Positions 22,738-35,591 of a stretch of DNA of 64,000 bases are shown in pieces. The stretch's first letter is position 1. Each line of letters starts with the position of its first letter. Both the position numbers and the translations under genes were made by a program. The notes under the pieces are model-generated. The model had not been told where the DNA came from and made no database searches. It was given only the letters and a program-made list of their open reading frames with translations. This stretch comes from Sarcocystis neurona (Eukaryota; Apicomplexa; Conoidasida; Eucoccidiorida; Sarcocystidae): positions 1-64,000 of the forward strand of contig KL647313.1 of the NCBI GenBank assembly GCA_000727475.1, given 5' to 3'.

Positions 22738-24517
22738 ATGAATACGACTATGCACCCCACCGCTTTAGCGGTGCTGGGAAGCGGGGCTGCCGGTAATGGC
22801 ACGGCAGAACAACAGCGTACTCCCTTCTGGAGGAAACTTGTGCGGTTGTTTTCTGCGTCCGGAGTCGAACCCGCAATTGTCCGTGGATGCCGTACACTGG
22901 CCCTAGTTGCCTCGTCGGCTTTTGTCCTCGACGTTTCGAGTTTCATCACTAGCATGTTCCAAGCACGAAAAGCATTAAAGTATCTGCTTGGTATATTAGA
23001 CATGCTGCTCGGGGGAAGTTTACTTTTCGTCGCATTGTACGGAGCTCTGACCAAAGGTAAGCGGTAGATCTGAAATTGTTATGAGACGAACTGCAGGCTG
23101 CCGATGGAAGAGTTAGACCTCAACTATTCAGAGCTAAGGGAAACCCGACGAAAAAGTTTGTTACTACCAACAAAAACCAGGGATTTCGATAGAATAAATT
23201 ACGTGCAGACGTAGTACGACGTAACAGATACATGAAGGTGTTATATATATATATATATATATGGGAGAGATGGAGAAGCATGAGTTGACTCGACTGTGTT
23301 CAAGTATAATGCTTCAGTTTTCTCAGCATCCGAGGACGCACGCGTGGTCGTGTCAGCAGACATCAACTTGACTAATTATCAGAAACACAGAAGCAAGCCT
23401 GTGCTTACTTACACGTCATGCACACACACATTTATGTGTATATGTGTGTACGCAACGAAACCGTGGTAAGCGGCAGTCAAAAACATTTTGCAAACCCGTT
23501 TACCGTGTATGCTGAATGCACACTCACGTGTGCGCAGGTCCATCCACTCTACATAATCTGTATTGAATGATTTCATGCATACGCATATGTACGTAGAGAG
23601 TGGTACGTGAGAAAGTCGTTTCATATGCACAGCCGTGTATGCAGGGCGCATCTCTATAGCTGCACGTGCATAGAAATAAAGCACATATATGAGAGGTACC
23701 CCTGGATGCAGATAGTGACATGCGTACAAGGCGAGGGCACCGAGTAGGACGTGCGGTTACATGGTGGTGTTCTTCGAATCTCTCAACATCCGCATTCTGA
23801 GCAGAGTGAATGTTTGATATGCAGGCAAATAATTTCTGCCTCTGTCTTCCAAATTGCAATGCGTGCACTGCATTTAGCCACAGCCTCAGCTCCGCCAGTA
23901 GCGTGTTTGTGCAGCAGCGTAAAAGAAGTCCACGACTTTCTTCACATGGGTACGTTTCTTTCCGTGTAGCAGCGTAGGCTGCGGTGCGCTTCCTGTACCG
24001 TAACATATGGAAAAAACTAGACCACATTGTGAAACTGAGTGCAACGATGTAAGTTATGCGACATTTCTTCCTTATGCTTTTTGAGAGGGAGACAGCAGGA
24101 AAGGTTCCTGCAAGTAGGCACAATAACACCATCTTCTACTATATACGTACTCCGTTTTGCACGACATATTGATGGATCGCACAAATATGTGCTTTTTTGT
24201 TGTTCTCCTGTGTGCGTTCAGATGGGCGCTACACAGGCATATATGTCTTGGGTAGCACCTTCAAGTGTATCTATGAAGTGGTCCAGATTGTATTCGGGGT
24301 TTTTGCTGTCCAGACACTCGAGGAGGAGCTAAGTCGGGTGGAGGAGACGCAGGCAGATCCAAACGATCTTCAGTTTCAAGTTGCGCTATGTATCCTACAT
24401 GTGTTGCTGGATGCCGCTGACTGCGTGGCTTACTGCTGCTCCAGCGTCGCGAGTTTATTGCTGCGTGAACAAATTCTCAGTCCAGTGCTGGAGTTGCGAC
24501 GAATAGACACAGAATAA
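22738..24517 (+). CDS. Small multi-pass membrane protein, weakly PEX11-like, two exons
   Basis: Exon 1 runs 22738-23056 and ends at a consensus AAAG/GTAAGC donor; exon 2 runs 24222-24517 after a TTCAG acceptor. The join is phase 1 and gives 204 residues. Four hydrophobic stretches are visible: ~50-70, ~80-103, ~109-133 and ~152-177. The N-terminal WRKLVRLFSASG is followed by an amphipathic arginine-bearing helix and ARKALKYLLGIL, which resembles in spacing the 'LES.LSL.RK' region of PEX11 peroxisome-division proteins. That assignment is by eye and weak; another four-helix membrane family is possible. No signal peptide, no low-complexity runs and no CAG tracts, unlike the two housekeeping genes here. 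The start is the first ATG of an open frame; a second in-frame ATG lies five codons on. Peroxisomal gene sets have been predicted in coccidia, so PEX11 would be plausible. No neighbour within 5 kb suggests a role. Confidence 0.65.
23241..23262. repeat. (TA)n microsatellite in the intron of the 22.7-kb gene
   Basis: Eleven TA units inside the single intron. Confidence 0.95.
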
Positions 24518-25130
24518 CAGTAGAGGAAAAAGAAGACGAGTTGCAGGTGCACAATGTGTAAAAGCGTGGAACGGCAGGAGGACAGCCGAAAAACAAGCAA
24601 CTCTAGGAATACAGGGAGAGAGAGTATTAGCAGTCGGCAGCGGATCAACGCAGAACAGGAATATCAGGAGGGACAGAAAGACACAAGGAAGTAGCAGGAG
24701 CAGTCAGTGTGGAAGAAAAAGACTAGGAGAGAATTGCTAAGGGTGTAGAATTTGGCGAAGGTGAGAAGGGAAGAAAAACCGCGCGGCGTATACCTAATAA
24801 GCTGCTTACAGAATTTGTAGCGACAGTGGCGAAGGACTAATGACGTATGATGTAGAGAATGTAGCAGCAGGCAGAGAAAGGGTGGAAAGTTAAGACAACG
24901 AGGATGTAGGGATACCTCAGGAACATTACGAAGCGGGAGAAACGACGATCTGGAAAGTCGATGAAAGATAAAATTGCGGAAGAAAAATGTGGAAAGAGAA
25001 GGGGAACGCACGAAGAGCTGCAGTCGGCAGACACCTAACTGTAAGAAGACAGGGTAGCGGGACTCAGTGGAGGTGCTACCAGTTACGCGACAGTGAACAC
25101 AGAAGAATGCAGAGGCAGCCATCAAGCAGA
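24518..25130 (+). other. Purine-rich tract downstream of the 22.7-kb gene
   Basis: The plus strand is strongly A/G-biased from the stop codon to about 25.1 kb. The complementary Leu/Ser/Phe-rich minus-strand frame (24664-25125) is a by-product. No gene seen; it may include the 3' UTR. Confidence 0.6.
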
Positions 25131-26393
25131 ATTAAGAACGTTTCTTCCAGTGTACTCATTAACAGGAGAGATGCTACGGTTTTGCGCCCACGTTTGACAG
25201 CGGTCGGGAAACATGAAGGCTATGGGGGGACGACTGTTTTGTCTAGCATCGTGAAAGAGCAGGGGAATCTACAAAGTGGTGAGGACAGACGCGGAAGAAA
25301 TGTTCACGCAGGTTCCTGGGAAAATTATACGTATTTATGAAGAAGCTTTCCTCTTAGGTGTGTCTTCTGACCTCTCATTCAATACTCTTCCTCCTTTGTC
25401 CCTTTTGATCCTTTCCCTGACGTCGCTCTCCAGATATTATTATACACATATACACGGGCATGCGCGTGCACACAAACATGTCTATATCAGCCATCATAAA
25501 TACACACACGTTGATACTGCGCATTGTCGTACCTTCACAAGAGAGTAGTGCACCACGGAAGAACACGAAGGTGGGAAAAAATCTGCGGTGGTCCTGCGCG
25601 CTTCATTTGCTGCTGAAAAATTGACTCGTTTGCAGTTATTGTCGCCTTCTCAACAGCTGCCGTAGAAAACATGCATACTCTGACGTGTCCGTCAGTGTTG
25701 TGAAGTCAGGCGCCTCCTTCAACAATATTCGTGTGGATTGTTGCCCGTGCAAAAACTGTAAAGCCGCGTCTATCACTCCCGCTCATCATCTGTTGAGGAA
25801 TAGTAAAAACAAAACGTCCTCTGTAGTTGTGTGCCCCGAGAAGCGTACACTCAGAGAAATCCACCATCTTCTGTGTGCCTTAATTGATTCCATCACTACA
25901 AGTGCGCTATACGCGCGAAGAGAAAACTCGGACCATATTTGTAACGACGTACGACACGACCCTACACAAGGGGTTTCCACTTTTCTTCTTAATATCCACA
26001 TTCAACAAACGTACAGACTATTCGAAGCAAGGTAGCCTGGCTCACTTACGTCCTGGGACTGCACACAACTGGTGGTGTGCGTGCTGGACTGCAGCGGTGT
26101 TCATTAGCCACGAAGTACACAAATAAGTATACGCGTAAATGAATATACACATTTATCAATAGACGCCGGTTAATCGGCGTCGATATCAACGGCGACTACA
26201 CATTATTTACACTGTGTTGGCGCTGAGTTTTCGTTATGCATAAATACAACAGCCCTCGCATCCAGCTCTAAAGGGAAACAACGGCCTTGTTCCTGATCTT
26301 CTACAGGTGCATCCAGACCCCTGATTTATCTCATGCACCTGTAAAGTATAGACTGTACGTAATGCGCGTATACGTCGGCGTGTATGTGCTTAC

Positions 26394-26420
26394 ATATATA
26401 TATATATATATATATATATA
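26394..26420. repeat. (TA)n microsatellite
   Basis: About 13 TA units in the gene-poor stretch before the 121-bp minisatellite. Confidence 0.95.
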
Positions 26421-26743
26421 CGTCTCTTAACGCTCGCGCTTATGTACACGTTGAGCAAGCGTCCGTAACTCTAGATGCACGTCCACACGCCCTCTGGTGT
26501 GCAAGCTTCTCCTGTATGTGGTATTCAAGCACTGCAGCCCACTGCGACTCCAAATGAACACGGTACTTAAGTGTACTTCAGAGTTGGTTGTTGAGGCCCC
26601 GGGATTGAAGATCCTGAGGTGTCCTCCCTTTTCATCGCTTGGAAGAAACCGTTTTCGCTTGCGTCTTCAGCGCTACCGCGTCTTCACAACTAGATTTGTC
26701 CTTACATTATGGAATGTCAATGTTTTTGATTTGACGTGACGTT

Positions 26744-27109
26744 ACTTCACGTTCCTGCACGTATGCAGGTGATATGCAGAAAACACTTCAATCGACACAG
26801 AAGCAAATGGATACACATGTACGCATACGTGCGTATACTTCTACGTGCGCAAACGTAGATGGCGACTTCACTTTCGTGCACGTATGCAGGTGATATGGAG
26901 AAAGCACTTCCACCGACACAGATGCAAATGGATACACATGTACGCATACGTGCGTATACTTCTACGTGCGCAAACGTAGATGGCGACTTCACTTTCGTGC
27001 ACGTATGCAGGTGATATGGAGAAAGCACTTCCACCGACACAGATGCAAATGGATATACATGTACGCATACGTACATATATTTCTACATGCGCAAACGTAG
27101 ATGGCGAAT
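26744..27109 (+). repeat. 121-bp minisatellite, three units
   Basis: The landmark GTATGCAGGTGATAT recurs at 26761, 26882 and 27003, giving a 121-bp period over three units; units 2 and 3 are almost identical and unit 1 is slightly diverged. Because 121 is not a multiple of three, the array keeps open frames on the minus strand that shift frame each unit; these are artefacts of the repeat. Confidence 0.92.
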
Positions 27110-27184
27110 CATCTTCCACATACACTGAGAATCATTATTATTGCTATAGGCATCCCTGAATGAGCATATTACATATGTGTATGT

Positions 27185-27215
27185 ACGAGGGCTGGCAGTT
27201 TTTGCCAGCCCTCGT
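27185..27215 (+). other. Perfect 13-bp GC-rich hairpin
   Basis: ACGAGGGCTGGCA and its exact complement TGCCAGCCCTCGT are separated by GTTTT. The inverted repeat has no mismatch and lies about 75 bp beyond the 121-bp minisatellite. There is no gene close enough to make it a transcript-end signal. Confidence 0.9.
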
Positions 27216-28559
27216 CGTCGCGTCGTACACAATCCGAATGTGTAAAACGTCAACGTACAGCTGGATTGCAGACCTGCTGCTGGTAAAAAACCTTGTAACG
27301 AACAAAGCCTGTCTGAGCACGTTGTCGCAGCATGGTCGCTCCCTAGTGGCCTTACGACATACGTGTAAATGAATTTCTTTCATTCCACGTATGTCGACAC
27401 GGTGCGCGTGTGCACACACGTCGTCACAAAAAACGTGTACGGACTGGGATTTTACGCGCGTTTGCTGCGGGGCCCAGCATCGGAAGTGGAGGAGGTATTT
27501 ACTGCAAATTTTCCCAGAAAAATGAAGTTGTCACATAACACCATTGTCGTCGCAGCACCGTACGAATACAATAACTTCCACGGCGTTTGCGCGTGTTTGG
27601 TTGCACGTGCGAGCAGTACATCAGTAATACATCGGCGACGACGGCGGACAGATTCCGGTCCGCCTGCTCCTAAGTTCTCCGGGTAAGGGAAAAAATTTAC
27701 GACAAAGGCGCACGCGGAGGAAAGTCACTTCAAAGCGCCGCTGAAGCACCGCTGAAGCACCATTACGTCGCAGTTCACAGAATATTCACAGCAACAGGGA
27801 CAGCGTCTTGATTCGGACAAACTTACGTTCTCTTCGTTGTAAAAACCGGGGCGCTGCAACTAGTCTGCCGTGCAGCGTGATACATCTTTTGAACTCCTAA
27901 ATTCACCGCCACGTCGCAGTGCAAGCAGCAGGCGCACACCAGCACGGAAGTCACCTGCTGGGGAAGAGAAGCAGCTATGGCGAAGGTCGCAGAAGTATCG
28001 ATAGCACAAGAAGACCCTGCAGCGCTTCACACCCGCGGCAGAAACAAGAGAGGAAGAACCAACCGGAGCAGACAGAAGTCAGCAAGGCAAAGGGGAAACT
28101 GAAGCTTCAACAGCAGTGCGAGGATCACGTACGCGCTGGTGAGAAGGAGAATCACTGTGACGGTGGCGTATCTAAGAAGTGTGTACTGGTGTTGCGCAGG
28201 AGACGCTGGAGTTTGTTTGCGTTGTGTTTTCGTCTTCTCTATCCGACGCCGCTGTGTTACGTCCTGCCCGCTGCCGGGTTTTCAAAGGGCGGAAGTGTGG
28301 GGTAGTTGCGGCAACTGCACAGCAGCAGCAGCGACTCAGCAACTAACTACTACTTTCAGTCGTGTGCCGTGTGGATCTGGATACTCTTCACTTTCCCTGT
28401 CTGCGTCATGTACGCGGAGGACTGAGAACACTCGCAGCAGGGCACTTTTCCGCGCTGCGGGAAGATCTGCAAGAATGTTTGGGAACCCAAGAACCAGTAC
28501 CACTTTCACCACCTGCCCCACCCAGGGCGTGTGTGTGGATGATAATTACCTTGTTGGCC

Positions 28560-29180
28560 TCTGCGGTCTGTGGTGGGTTGTTGTGCTGCGCTGCCTGCAG
28601 CTGCTGGTGCTGCTGGCCAGCAGTTGCTCTTGCTGTTTCTGCGCTCGGCTGATGCTGCCGCACTACTCTTCCCGGCTCGTTTGGGTCTGCTGGCTGGCCT
28701 GGTAGTAGTCCCCTTCTTTCGCTGTGGCACTACACCGCTGCGGCGCCGCACACTCCTCCTTGGTTGTCGTAGCGGCTCTGCTGGGGGCGGGTCTGCTGCT
28801 GCTGCGGCTCCTGCTCCGGTTGGGCGAGTGCACCAGCGCCGAACGGCTGCTGCAGAGCCAACGCCGCGCGACATCGCCTGCGGCTACTCTGCCGCCGTTG
28901 GGTTCTTCCACCGCCCACGGCTGCAGCAGCGTCCCTCTGCCATTGCACCACCCCATTACTACTCTCCTCCTGCCCTGTCGCGGCCGGTGCTGTGCGCGCT
29001 GCGACGCTGCTGCTGCCGCTGCAGTGCTGCGATAGCACTCTGGGAGCCTGCTCCGGCTTCCGTCCGTCTGCTGTGCTGCTGCTACGGCTGCTGCTGCTGC
29101 TGCTGCTGCAGCGGCTGTCGCGGCGCCTCCTCTTCCGCGCAGTCTCTTCCGTCGTGGACCCGGCAGCAGCAGCAGCATCG
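28560..29180 (+). repeat. CTG-rich block upstream of eIF2 alpha
   Basis: Dense CTG on the plus strand about 1 kb before the eIF2 alpha start, reading as long spurious frames in all phases. By analogy with the introns here it may be part of a 5' UTR intron; no transcript evidence. Confidence 0.75.
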
Positions 29181-30218
29181 CCAGCTCTGAGCGGACCGGC
29201 CTGAGCGAACCGGAGAGCAGCAGCGGAAGAAAAGGGCGCCGCCGTTGCTGCTCGTGAATGGGGAATTCTGCGGCTTTTTCTCCGTCAACATGCGACTCCG
29301 TCTGTCTTGTTCGTGGTCATTTCCTGAAAATTTCTGCCCTGCCCTCTCAACGCGCGGCGGCACTGCAGCCGCAGCATCGCAGCAGCAGCACTGTGCCCAC
29401 CTCTCGCAGCAGCAGCATTCCACCAGCAGCTGCTTTTCTGTCCACGTCGTTGCTCGTCTTCGAGTTTTCTGCGGGCTCTTCCGGCTTCGTTGATTCCTCC
29501 TCCTTCCAGATTGACCTGTTTTGCTCCCGCCTCCGTCCTGCCATCGCCACCTTCGCATAAGCTTCGACCTTGACAACACGGATTCTTCCATTGCCGCCCG
29601 CCGCGGCCGCTTCCGTTCTGCGCATGTATTCGCGCATATCGCACCGCGCTCTACAGCGCGAGAGGTAGGCAACAGCAAAAGCAGCAGAGCTGCAGCAGCA
29701 GCAGCACCAGGAGCGTGTTCAGGCAGTCTTTCTTCCTGCGCGTCTGCTCCTCTACATTCCTCCCTCCGCCCTCTTCGTTCCCTCTCCATCCTCTCCTCTC
29801 CTCTGTGGCGGCCTCCCTCCGGCCCTCGCGTGCATGTGTTGCGTCTTCTGGGAGGTTTCTCAGGCTGCTGCAGCCGCAGGCGTTGGCTCTTCGTCCGTCT
29901 TCTACTCCCTGCTGCGTTTTCTTCTTCTTCTTCGTCTTCGTGGACCGCGGGACCGGCTCCGTTTCTCGCGGCCCTGTGGAGTGTACGTACACTGCACCAC
30001 CCCGCGTTCTTCCGCGCGTGTGGGGCGGAGGACGGCGTGCTGCGCGTCCGGCTGCGCCGAGAGGAGCGCGAGTGCTGTGGAGGGCGTCGAAGCGTCACTT
30101 CCTCGCGGCAGTTGAGGAAAAGAAAGGAAAAAGGGGTCGAAGCGCTCGGGCTGCGGCAGCAGCGATTGCAGAGCCGTCGTCGTCGTCGTCCACCCGGTTT
30201 CCTCCGCCAGAAGTGAAA

Positions 30219-33200
30219 ATGGACGGGTACATCGACTACTGCGACGGGGTGATGGAGGAAAATCACACGAACGGGGACGCGACGGGAATGGCAGCGGCCG
30301 GTGCAGCGAATATCAACCCGGCCGCCGCTGGGAAGGAACTGGGCGACTGCAGATTTTATGAGCAGCGGTTCCCGCGGGAAGAAGATTTAGTCATGGTCAA
30401 GGTCAACCGCATTGCCGACCTTGGCGCGTACGTCAGTCTTCTCGAGTACAACAACATAGAGGGAATGATTCTTATGAACGAGCTCAGCAAGCGCCGGTTC
30501 CGCAGTGTCAACAAATTAATTCGTGTTGGCCGGCACGAGGTCGTCATGGTCCTTCGCGTTGACCCGAAAAAGGGATATATTGACCTCAGTAAACGCAGGT
30601 CAGCCCCCTGCTTCCGTCGATGTACCACTTTTTCCTCTTCGTCTTTGTACGAAGTCGTTTCTTCTTCTCCCTCGCCTTCTTCTAGACGTGCGTGCTGTCT
30701 TCCTTCGTTAGGTTCCTTTCTTCTCCGTCACATACGCTGGTAGATACGTAGGTTGATAGGCACACACGCAACACACACATACTCGACCCGTGGTGGTTAG
30801 CTTTCTTGCTTTTGATCGTGTCTTCGTCGTTACTCAGCGATCTCCTGGCTTCCTCTTCTTCTTCTCGAGCTTTATATCCATCTCACCGGTCTTCTTCTTC
30901 ATCTGTTCTCCTCATCTTTCTTCTGTTCCCTTCTTTTCCTCTTCACGGAGATATAGTCCTACCCACGCACGCTCGGCGTGACGCATGCCTATTGTTGCCC
31001 GCCTCTATGTCTTTATGTAAATAGGTAGGCCAACATCTAGACAGATGTATATGTTGTGCTACCAACGTTCCCCCTCCATCTCTCCCTATATATATATAGA
31101 GAGAGAGAAAGAGAGAAATGGCGTATACGTACATCTGCATCTGCATGTACGTACGTGTGTATGTGTACATATCTTCGTAGATATACGCATGCGTACCTGT
31201 CTGTATGCGGATTGTATGGCCACATATATATGTACATATATGTACGTGAATTTTTGCGGTATGTGGATATAGAAGAGGGGATGGAGTGCAGGGAGTGAAA
31301 GAGGCGGCGACGTCAGCAGCAACTCTACGAGAACCAGAAGCAGATTCGAACATCTCTTCTTCCTCTCAACAACATACATGTGCACTCGTATGCTTAGGAT
31401 ATACATACATATATATATGTATATATTAGATATATACATATGTACTCTGCATATAATATATATATATATACACGGTCTATACTGAGTGTATGTATACTCC
31501 TATATGCAAATACATTCATATATATAGAGACGTGCAGACTGCAGGTTTACTGACCATCTGTATATATACATATATGTATATGTGCAGGCAGCAGGTAATA
31601 CATGCGTATGTGTTATGAAAGCACATATATATACATACGTATACATGTGTCTCTCTATGTGTACATTCTGTCAATCTGTGAGGTCTCTACATATTTGGTG
31701 CCCGTACACGAATCTTCCGTTTCTCTGCACCTCTGTGCTGCTCTGTTCGTGATGTATTTACGCACGCATTTTCTCTGCCTTCTTCTTCACCCGCTTTCCC
31801 TCTCCTTGCATGTGTGTGGACGCGCTTCTCTCTGCGTATTGTACATGTAGACGCATGTAGATGAGCAGCGGTTCTAGCGGCTCAGATGAGCCTGCACACG
31901 AGGCAGTCTTACATCGTGCTGTTTCGGCAGGTTGGCCGAGACGCAGAAAAGAGCAGCGAGACGCAGGCAGGTGATGCGGTGTACATACACCCGTGGTAGC
32001 TATACATGCGTGTATAAATATGCATGTACGTATGTGTAAAGGAAGAGGTTTATATGCGACTTTATATCTAATATGTGTACGTGTGGAGAGGTGCGGGAAG
32101 CGTGGGTGAACGCATGTATGTTTGTGTGGACAAACGCTTGTGGATATGTCTGCGTGTCTGAGGATGTGTGTGGAAGGGTAATTTTGATAGACACGACAGC
32201 AAGAAGAAGAGAAACTCAACGCGAAACACACCCTCCCCAAAAGGGATTTCCTTTCTCTTCTACCGGCTCTCGTCTTCCACGCCTTCTGTTTCTACATGCG
32301 TATATATACGTGCGTGCGCTTGTGCGTGCCTTTCATGTACGAAAGATGGACTCCTTTGCCGCACGTCTGTGCGTCTGCTGCCGCAGCATCTGCTGTTGCG
32401 TCTGCTGCGCACCTGTTGCGTCTGCTGCGCACCTGTTGCGTCTGCTGCGCACCTGTTGCGTCTGCTGCGCACCTGTTGCTGCTGCTGCGTCGTATCCCCG
32501 TGCTACTGCAGCAGCAGCAGCTGCTTTTCATCTCGTGCTGCTGCTGCGGCTCGCGCGGCTCTCCTGTTGCTGTTTGTGCCGCGGGTCCGCGTGGTCTTCC
32601 CCGCGCGTGTTGCGGCTGCGCCGTTGCATTTTCTGAGCGGCTGCTGCTGCGGTGTGTGCTGCCACAGAGTCAGCCCTGAGGATATAGTGAAGTGCGAGGA
32701 GAAGTTCAGCAAAGCGAAGAAGGTGCACCAGACTGCACGGCACGTGGCCCTCAAGCATGGGATGAAAGTAGAAGAGTTAAATCGCTCCGTTATATGGCCA
32801 CTTTATCGAAGATATGGCCACGCCTTAGACGCGCTCAAGGTGAGAAAAAGTCAGCAAGTGCTCTCCTTCTCGCCAGGCAGGTCTCGAGCCTCTCCTCCTG
32901 CCACTTTCTCTGTCCTTTGCTGCTCTGTGTCTCCGGCCGTCGCTCTCTGTCTCACCCGATCATCCCCTCCGCTGTCCGTCTGTCTCCGTCTCCATGTCCC
33001 CGCCCGAAAGTCCCCCTCTATCTTCGCCGCCTCCCTGTCTCCGTACGTGTGTGCGTCTCTCTCTATCTGCGTCCCTGCACATGCCTCTTCTGTTTGTGTA
33101 CGTGGGCGGCCTTTTTTTCTTTCGCATGTGATGCATCCCTATGACTGCCTCGACGCGGACCTTATCTACACGTATACATTTGTGTTGTGGATATATACGT

Positions 33201-35551
33201 GTATACCTCTACACCTACGTGTATATGTATGTATATGTACATGTATGTCTATATATGTCGTTTCTGTATCTGTATGTTTGTGTCGTTTCTCTGTGTCTCT
33301 GTCTTTCTTGCGGTGTGTAGGTGTATGTACTTCAAGTCTGTCGCTGTCTCTGTTGAGGTGCAGTGCAGGAGAATTTAATGTGCTGCACGTGCTATCTACC
33401 CCCGACCGTGTTTCTCTTCGCGGATAGGCTACCGCGCACTTGCATGCGCAGGTGCTGGTTCCCGTTAACGCGGAAGAGTGTCAAAGCCCGGGGCAGAAAA
33501 ACTTCGTAAATTTGCTGAGACTTTTCTGTCTGACTCCCGCGCCTTCTCTGCCGCACGGGGCGTCCTGACCAGTCTCTACATTCGCTGCAGTGTCTAGACA
33601 CCGCACAGCGACTGCCGCGCTTGCAGGCGCAAGAAGCCGAACTGCGCGCGCACCTGCCTCTTGTTCACTCGACAGAGTTCGTCATTCTGGGCGCCTGACT
33701 GTCTCTCTGCTGTTGTAGCTGTTACTGCTGTAGCAGCTGCTGCTGCGGGGGCAGAAGCTGCTGCTGTTGCCGACAGTGCTGCTGGTGTTGTGGCGACTGC
33801 TGTCGCTGCTGTGGCGATTGCTGTTGCTGCTGTAGCGATTGCTGTTGCTGCTGTAGCAGTTGCTGCTGCTGTAGCAGTTGCTGCTGCTGCACAGGTTGCG
33901 CGGCTCTTGTCGAAATTGCTGCTGCTGTTGTCGATGTTGCTGCGACTGTTGTTGAAGTTGCTGCTGCTGCCGTTGCTGTAGTGGTCATCGAGGCTCGGGA
34001 ATGCGCGCAGACATGCGTTTCTGGTGCGGGTCCACCGCCCCGCGGCGCCTGCGTGTGTTTCGCGCAGGCGCTGCACGGGCGCGCCGATGATTTTCGACAG
34101 CGCAGGTGCCTGCAGCCGTTGCAGCTTGCGACCGAGCGATGTGACCTTCCTGCTCCTCCATATGTTGCCCCGCCCCTCCGGCTTCAGGGGACGCAGCAGC
34201 TGCTGCTGTGCCTCTCGCAAGTGGCCGAGACACGTGCCGCGTGCTTCTGTCTTGACGCGCGATTTTGTGCAACGTGTATCTCTGTCTCTTCGCAAAATCT
34301 GTGCATGCGCGCTGTTGCTGTTTTGTACGGGGCCACTTCAACTTTGCGGTGTAGAAAGCGGTGTCTTGGTGCCACGTCCGCCGTCGGCAGCAGTCGAGAG
34401 GTGTTGCTGCTCTTGCTGTTGCACACCAGTTGCAGAAGAATTGTGTTTCTGCCACGCCTATCGTCGGCAGCAGTCGACAGGTGCTGGTGCAGCTGCTGCT
34501 CATGCAGGGTGTTGAGGACCTGGGGGGTAGGCGGGCATCTGCTCCCGCTCCTGCTCAGTCTTACGCGCGGCAGGTTCACCCCTTGCTGCTGCTGCGCAGC
34601 ATGCCGCTTGTTCGCTCTGTCCTGCGGTCGTTGTTGTAGCACCTGCTGGCGGATATCTGTTTAGAGCAGCTGCTGGTGCTGCTGCCCGTGTCGTTGCGCG
34701 TGTCTTGCTGCTGCTGCTGCGGCTGCTACTGCTGCGGCTGCTACTGCTGCCGCTGCTGCGCTTCGATCTGCTGCTCGAGGCGCTTCTTCTATCTGTTGGT
34801 GCTGCTGGTGTGGCCTGGCTTCTTGCTGCCGCTGCTGCAGAGCCGCTGCTCCTCTGACGACGTGCTGCAGCACACTTCTTGCTGACGCAGGCGCTGCTGC
34901 TGCCGCGACTACTACTACTACTACTAGCCGCTGCTGTGTTGTGCGGCTGCCGCCCCGCTGGTGCCTCTGCTACCACCAATGCGAGCCGCGGTGGTGACTG
35001 CTGCTGCAGCTGCGGACATATGTGCATGTTTGTGTCTGCGCATGCCTCACCAGGAAGCGGCGATTCGTCCAGAAGAAGTTTTTGCCGGTCTACGCGTCGA
35101 CGACGCCGTTCGCCGGTCGTTGACGCAGGATATTCAACTGCGACTCGCTCCACAGGCGATGAAACTGAGGTACTACATAAATGAATTGTGCCTGCGACGG
35201 CCATCGCGCGTTTGCTGTTCCACGCGATGGACCCCGTCACGTTCCCGTGCGCACACCCTCTTCTCGTTCCGTACAGATGTTGTCGCTACTACATGCCTGT
35301 TGATGAAAAAGTTTACGTACGTATGTATATGTGAAAGGTAATGTTGACACTGCTAGATATCTACCTGTCGTGTGAGAACTATATGTATATATATACACAC
35401 GTCTATGTGTGTGGATGTACATATATGTGTATGTATGCAGGCATATGTGTATACGTTTGTAGAGGAGCACTACGTTGGTGGAGATGGACAAATAAATCTG
35501 ACTGTTTATACACATGGTGCCGTTAGACGTAGTACGCAAACGTACACAAAC

Positions 35552-35591
<40 letters not shown>

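Larger units (their letters stand above)
25131..28559. other. Gene-poor stretch with a minisatellite and a hairpin
   Basis: Apart from the (TA)n run, the 121-bp minisatellite and the 13-bp hairpin, only short frames are present. A plus-strand frame at 28362-28520 follows a plausible acceptor (ACTACTTTCAG) and could be an exon of an unrecognised gene or 5' UTR, but I could not link it to others. Confidence 0.5.

Noticed and set aside
26747..27125. Overlapping minus-strand frames with repeated SAFSISPAYVHE-like segments, considered as a repeat protein
   Set aside because: The 121-bp unit shifts frame at each copy, so the apparent protein repeats come from the minisatellite and not from selection on a protein.
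28570..30210. Long frames on both strands before eIF2 alpha (394 codons minus, 231 codons plus and others)
   Set aside because: CTG/CAG tracts lack stop codons in most frames. Products are Arg/Ala/Leu/Cys monotony without domains, and they overlap each other on both strands.
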